This document shows positions 59,201 to 64,000 of a stretch of 64,000 bases of DNA, piece after piece. Positions within the stretch are counted from its first letter, which is position 1. Each line of letters starts with the position of its first letter. Below the pieces are notes generated by a model. That model was not told the DNA's origin and searched no databases. It worked only from the letters and a program-made list of their open reading frames with translations. This stretch comes from Talpa occidentalis (Eukaryota; Chordata; Mammalia; Eulipotyphla; Talpidae), in contig NW_023605194.1 in the NCBI RefSeq assembly GCF_014898055.3, positions 64,295,361-64,359,360 on the forward strand, given 5' to 3'. The position numbers and the translations under genes were made by a program.

Positions 59201-60061
59201 CTACATGACATGCACCTCAAAGTCATCTTTAAGACACATCACCCAAAGCAGTGATAGTGAAGGCAAAGATAAACAGCTGGGACTACATCAAATTAAAGAG
59301 CTTCTGCACAGCAAAACAGACAATAGCCAAAACAAAAAGAAACCCCACTGACTGGGAGGAAATTTTTGCACACAACACTAATGATAAAGGACTATCACAA
59401 AAATCTACAAAGAGCTCAACAAAAACAAAGAAAATAATCCAGTCAAAAAATGGGTAGAAGAGCTAAAAAGAAACTTCTCCAAAGAGGAAAGGCAAATGGC
59501 CAACAGGTATATGAAAAAATGTTCAACATCACTTGTAATCAGGGAAATGCAAATCAAAACTACAATGAGATACTATCTCACACCAGTGAGAATGGCACAT
59601 ATTAAAAAAACTAGCAACAACAAATGTTGGTGAGGATGTGGAGAAAAAGGAACTCTCCTGCACTGCTGGTGGGAGTGCAAAATGGTCCAACCACTATGGA
59701 AAGTTGTATGAAGATTCCTCAACCTACTAAAGATAGAGCTTCCATATGATCCAGCAACTCCACTCTTAGGTATTTACCCAAAGGACACAGAACATTAATT
59801 CAAAAGGGCACCTGCACCCCTGTTTATAGCAGCACTATTTACAATAGCTAAGTTTTGGAAACAACCCAAATGCTCAAAAATAGATGACTGGATCAAGAAG
59901 ATGTGGTATATATACACAATGGAATATTACTCAGCAATCAAAAAAATAAACTTATGCAATTTGCAGCAACATGGATGGAGCTGGAAGGGATCATGCTCAG
60001 CGAATTAAGCCAGAAAGAAAAAGAAAAATACAGGATGGGCTCATTCATAGCAGGAATCTAG
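56238..60061 (+). pseudogene. L1 ORF2 pseudogene
   Basis: ATG at 56238 begins MANTDGNISILTLNVNGLNS, the start of the endonuclease domain. An in-frame TGA at 56313-56315 stops it after 25 codons. Further frame-preserving blocks include FNTPLSP (56674-56694), the [22 protein letters not shown] motif (57931-57990) and the RT catalytic box read as FIDD (58334-58345), where L1 normally has FADD. The C-terminal cysteine motif region lies near 59621-59674. Frameshifts around 58098, 58520 and after 59370 add to the damage. Confidence 0.92.
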
Positions 60062-60785
60062 AAAATCTAATTAAGGGACCAGGAAAAAGATTAACTATAA
60101 TAAAGAAAAAATCAAAATCAACAAGAAACTATAAACCAGAGACACACTATGGTGGGAGGGTGGTGAGAAGAGGGATTAGGGTCAAAATAAGGGGGGGTGC
60201 AATTGTGTGGGGAATATAAAAAAAAAATCTTAAAAAAAAAAAAGAAATAATGGATCATGGATGTATTTACTTCTGGACTTCCAAATCTATTCCACTGATC
60301 TATGTATTTATCCTTAGGTCATTACCATATTTATTTTCATTTTTAATTGTGGTACAAAATGCATAATATTTACTATCCTTACCATTTTTAAGTGTACAGT
60401 TCAGTAGTGTTCAAGTATATTCAGTGTTGTGTAAAAGATCTCTGGAACTTTTCCATCTTACAAAACTGAAGTTCTATACCCATTAAACAACTACTTATTT
60501 ACCACTGCCCTCAGTCTCCCTCAACCACCATTCTACTTTCTTTGTCTATGATTTTGAGTACTTTATAAACCTCATATATGTAAAATCACACAGCTTTTGT
60601 CTTTTGGTGACAGGCTTATTTTTAGCATAATATCCTCAAGGTTCATCCACTTTGCAGCGTTATCAGAATTTCCTTCTGTTTGAAGAGCTAGTAATATTCC
60701 ACACTATTTTGATTACTGTAGATTTGCAGTAAATTTTGAAACTGGGAAGTGTGGGTCCTCCAAGTTTATTAATTTGCAAGACTAC

Positions 60786-63700
60786 CTGGCTCCAGGGATG
60801 GTTTTATTTTATCCTAAACCCTTCAAAGGAGGAGGTGAGTGGAAGTTAAGTTCCCCAACTGAGTGGAAGTTAAGTCAGGGCAGGAGCACCATTGCCTTGG
60901 CCTTCTTTCTGGATCCTAGCAATGAAGGCTAGAATCCTCATGATAAAAGATGACTCAACTACCTTGTGGTCTCTCCTGTGGGCTGTCCAGATGGGCTCAA
61001 GGAACTTGGTTTTAATGAGCACAAACTAATACTGCAGGGCTCAAAATCCTGGTGAAGACCGTGATCTCAGAGATTATAACTGATTCAGTAGCTAGACTGA
61101 GGGTTCTTGTGGCTTTTGGCCTAAGTGATCTTCCTGAACCCACATGCAGAGAGCACTAGGGAATCCTGTTTGCTCAGGTACCTCTGGCTCTCCGTGCAGG
61201 TGAGTAGATAGCCTATCTTGGAGGTGTCCGGGGACAGCCTGTCTGCAGCAAAGCCAACCCTGGGCAGTAGGGCAGCGTCAGGACCCCTAAGGGTCCTATA
61301 GGGGTAGAAAAAGTCCTCAGATGGCCGGGCAGAGGGCCTAGGAGCCATGGGAGATACTGACACAAGAATGTGGGCCCTGGATCCTGGTTAGAGTCCTGAC
61401 TGGAGGCTAAGAGGGGAGAGGAGGATTGTTGGCTAAAGGCTGGTGAATGAAACTGCCAGAGACTGTGGCCACAATAATTCTTTGGAAGCATCATGAGAGA
61501 AGAGCCTAAAGCTCTAAAAGTTCCAATGCAAAGGAAGGATCTGAACCCAGGTTAGGCACACAGTTAGGCACACATTTCCTCTGCTTCTCCCCACAACCCT
61601 GCTGCCAGTAACTAAGCAAATAGCAACCTGTGGCCTGATGGTAGTTCCTTCACAGGCCTGAAGGGCTTTAATGGAGCACGGCTTTACCTGAGGATGCTTG
61701 TGAAAAGTCCCAAGAGATCTAGAACTGAACAGTCACTGAAGACATGGACAACTGATGTTCTGGCCAGCCACTGAGTCATGATGCAGCAACAGAAAACATC
61801 TCTATCAAGCCTACAGATTTTATGAAGACATGTGCTACTTTTAAATAAATACAGCAAGAAATGTTTGTTACCAAACACTTGTGCTTGGAAAGTGGTAGAT
61901 GTTTGTCAGTTAATGGTTCCACATTAGTCATCGAGAGCACTAGTAGTATCTCCTATCTGTGGAAAGCTGAGACCCAGGGCCCAGGTTCTGTCCAATTTCA
62001 GAGAGTAACATGCCTCAGACAGGGTCAGCCTTAAATCAGGGTCTCAATGGAGAGATGTTTTAACAATGTGCCATTGAAAGAGCTCTAAATGAAGCAAATG
62101 TTGGAGCCAGTGGAGGTGTCTGGAGTGCAGTCAAGGTCTAGGGTGACTGGGGGCCTGGAAAGCACCTGGCATCCATACACACCTGGAATTTATATACACA
62201 ACTGTTATGTAAGAATAAGGATCTCTCTTTGGAATTAAAATAAGCATTCTATTTCAGCAAACTAAGGTACCCATCTTGGGAAAGCAGCTAACAAAAGAAC
62301 GGGCAGAAACAAAGTGTGATGGCTGGGAGGGCTGAGAGGAGGTATTGTCTGGTGAACACCAATGTTCACAGTGCAGACAGTCAAGGCACCCCACAGAGTG
62401 ACCAAAATGACCTGGGGGACATTCACAGAAAGCAAAATGGTAAATTGTGAGTGTTGTGTGTCGGGAGGGAGGTGGTGGGGCAGAATGGCGTACCTGGAAC
62501 AATGCTGGTCTGTCATTCACCCCTGCAGACCCTGACCCAGATTCCCTGAGTAAAGTGCACTGGATCTGAAGTACCTGAAGCCTCAAAGTGCTAGTCAAAG
62601 GTGTGTATGAACAAGAACTGGGGAGAAATACACATACAAAACAGATTTTGTTTTAGGACAGCAGAACTGTGGACATCCTCTCTTCAGTTTTCTTTGACAT
62701 ATTGTTTTCTACTTTAAAAAACTCACCCAGCCCAGGAAGAAGAGGCTGTGAACAGCAGCCTCTGCTGGCATCGTGTGGAGCCCTTTATGTGTATCAGATT
62801 AAAGCCACTGACTAGGAGGTAAGGGCTGGATGCTAGGGGCTCTGTGAGGCCTATACTGCAGTTCAACTCTCTTCCCACTTAACCTTGCATCTTCCCTCTC
62901 CTCTTCCACAGGGGCTGATCCCTAACAGGAATCTTGTACCCCAAATTCTGTCTCAGCATCCACTTCTGGATGCTCCAACAGTGTGGAGAAGGTTTGGAAC
63001 CAACACAGGAGGCGTGGTGTCCTGGCCAGAGCTGACACAGTTGGCAGGGCTGCATAGTTGCTTGGGGGAACAAATAAAAAGGGGGACATCCAAGGTGGGG
63101 TTGGCCCAGATGATGGTTGTTAGTGCCTCAACCACTTGAAACAACAGTGAGCATTCCTGTACTGGGTTCTGCTCATCCCACAAGAGGGAAGAAGGAAATT
63201 CTCAGAGCAGCGCTGGAGCATGGCTGGGCATGGGGAGGGGGTGGTAAGGTAAGCAGTGGGGAATCAGTCATAGTGTACCTATAGACTGCCACAAAGGGAG
63301 GGGAGTTTTATTAAAACCCAAGTCTGCTTGAGTTCAGAAGGCCTAGAACAACAGAGGTAAGGTCAGGCAGTGAGTGGGCTGCGGATGAGAGACACTAGCC
63401 AGAGCAGTGGACAATAGCAGCTTAGAAAGCCAGATTTCCTAAAGCAGAGCCCTAGCCAAAATCCCCTCACCACCAAAACCTGCTGACACCCCAGCTCTGT
63501 CTGCTATGCTCTGAGAAAATCAACCAAGTTATGTGAGCATGCCGGGCAGGCACTGCTGCAACAGGGCACATACCTATACCTTATCCCCAAACAGAATTTT
63601 GTCAAATAACTTCCTGGCAGTGCCAAGCCAAGGCCTGTCTCTCTGGGCAATTGCCCTTCCTAGTTTTTCAAACATCCTACAGAGAAGCCATCAAAGGGGC

Positions 63701-64000
63701 CAAGAGGGGCCTCTGGGAGGAGGAGGTTTCTGAGTTCAGACTTTACTGAGTAGGGGAGCTAGACAAATGCAGAGACCACATCTAGACTTGAAAAGCTAAC
63801 CCTGTGTGCCCCTGCTGTCCGGGTCCTTAATACTTCTCATCTACACCTTGGGGACTTGTCCAGGGCCCCATGTGCCCAAGCTCTCTGTCTCCTCCAGTCC
63901 GCCACCCTTCCACCCATGGCCATCCTGAGGTCTGAGCAAAATGGGCACGTTCTTGGAGCCACAGTGGCAACCCCACCCCTGTGTGAGCTCCATTATGTTC
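60786..64000. other. Single-copy DNA, no gene identified
   Basis: About 3.2 kb with no supported exon or recognisable young repeat. It contains short direct repeats (GAGTGGAAGTTAAGT near 60836 and 60861; AGGCACACAGTTAGGCACAC near 61553-61575). Open frames on both strands lack domains. Confidence 0.45.

Larger units (their letters stand above)
53744..60241 (+). mobile_element. Near-full-length L1, inactivated
   Basis: A 6.5 kb L1 flanked by a 16-bp TSD with one mismatch, AAGAAATAATKGATCA (53728-53743 and 60242-60257). The order is GC-richer 5'UTR (53744-55213), ORF1 remnant (about 55214-56150), ORF2 (56238-60061), a short 3'UTR with G-runs and an A-rich tail. The 5' end GAGATGGGATCAACATGGC is typical of an L1 start, so it is essentially full length. 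Multiple stops and frameshifts in both ORFs make it non-functional. It inserted into the older antisense L1. Confidence 0.95.
51762..60785 (-). mobile_element. Old antisense L1 (L1M-type) split by five insertions
   Basis: Collinear pieces of one ancient antisense L1 occur at about 51762-51978, 52489-52508, 52673-52799, 53060-53092, 53627-53743 and 60258-60785. Diagnostic pieces are TTTACCCATTTTAAAATTGG, GATCCATTTTGAGTTCATTTTTGTACAGGGTGTGAG, TGTGGCTATACAGTTATCCC and TAAGTGTACAGTTCAGTAGTGTTCAAGTATATTCA. Intervening DNA is younger insertions, listed separately. Confidence 0.75.

Noticed and set aside
1..64000. CRISPR arrays, operons, prophage or other bacterial systems
   Set aside because: The sequence is plainly mammalian nuclear DNA (SINE, LINE, LTR, MIR, splice sites). 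No regularly spaced repeat arrays or prokaryote-like gene packing are present.

Overview
This window is nuclear DNA from a placental mammal. It has ancient MIR and L2 repeats across the single-copy parts, antisense old L1, younger L1 copies, a lineage-specific tRNA-derived SINE present in seven copies with well-preserved target-site duplications (TSDs), and endogenous-retrovirus (ERV) LTRs. The SINE is not the primate, rodent, carnivore or ruminant type I know. Together with the L1 3' end it suggests a laurasiatherian, possibly a bat. That placement is inference.

Layout. 1-30 kb is mostly single-copy, gene-poor sequence with one SINE (226-505), scattered MIR/L2 remnants, a U2 snRNA fragment (7778-7820), a CpG island (about 6180-7180) with a TATA/MEF2-like box, a microsatellite pair (24.4 kb) and one convincing coding exon of an unrecognised gene on the minus strand (25436-25549). 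30-46.5 kb is repeat-dense: a young SINE, two complete copies of a short LTR element, solo LTRs of the same family, a 5'-truncated young L1, and two long antisense L1 blocks carrying nested SINEs. 46.5-49 kb is single-copy with a SINE, an L2 and a striking hairpin. 49-51 kb holds a third complete LTR element. 51.7-60.8 kb is one old antisense L1 split by a solo LTR, two SINEs, a probable second type of LTR and a 6.5 kb near-full-length but dead L1. 60.8-64 kb is single-copy and I see no gene in it.

Main point. Three complete copies (31062-33075, 34455-36464, 48967-51030) and three solo LTRs (36603-37018, 38377-38842, 51984-52483) belong to one compact, non-autonomous ERV family. Each LTR is about 400-500 bp and each internal region about 1.15-1.25 kb. 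All three complete copies and two of the solo LTRs have an exact 5-bp TSD. The primer-binding site resembles the complement of the tRNA-Ser 3' end. The only recognisable coding relic is a short reverse-transcriptase-like motif. Gag, protease, integrase and envelope are absent, so copies must have been mobilised in trans.

No complete host gene can be called. Most open frames over 60 codons in the single-copy parts look like chance.
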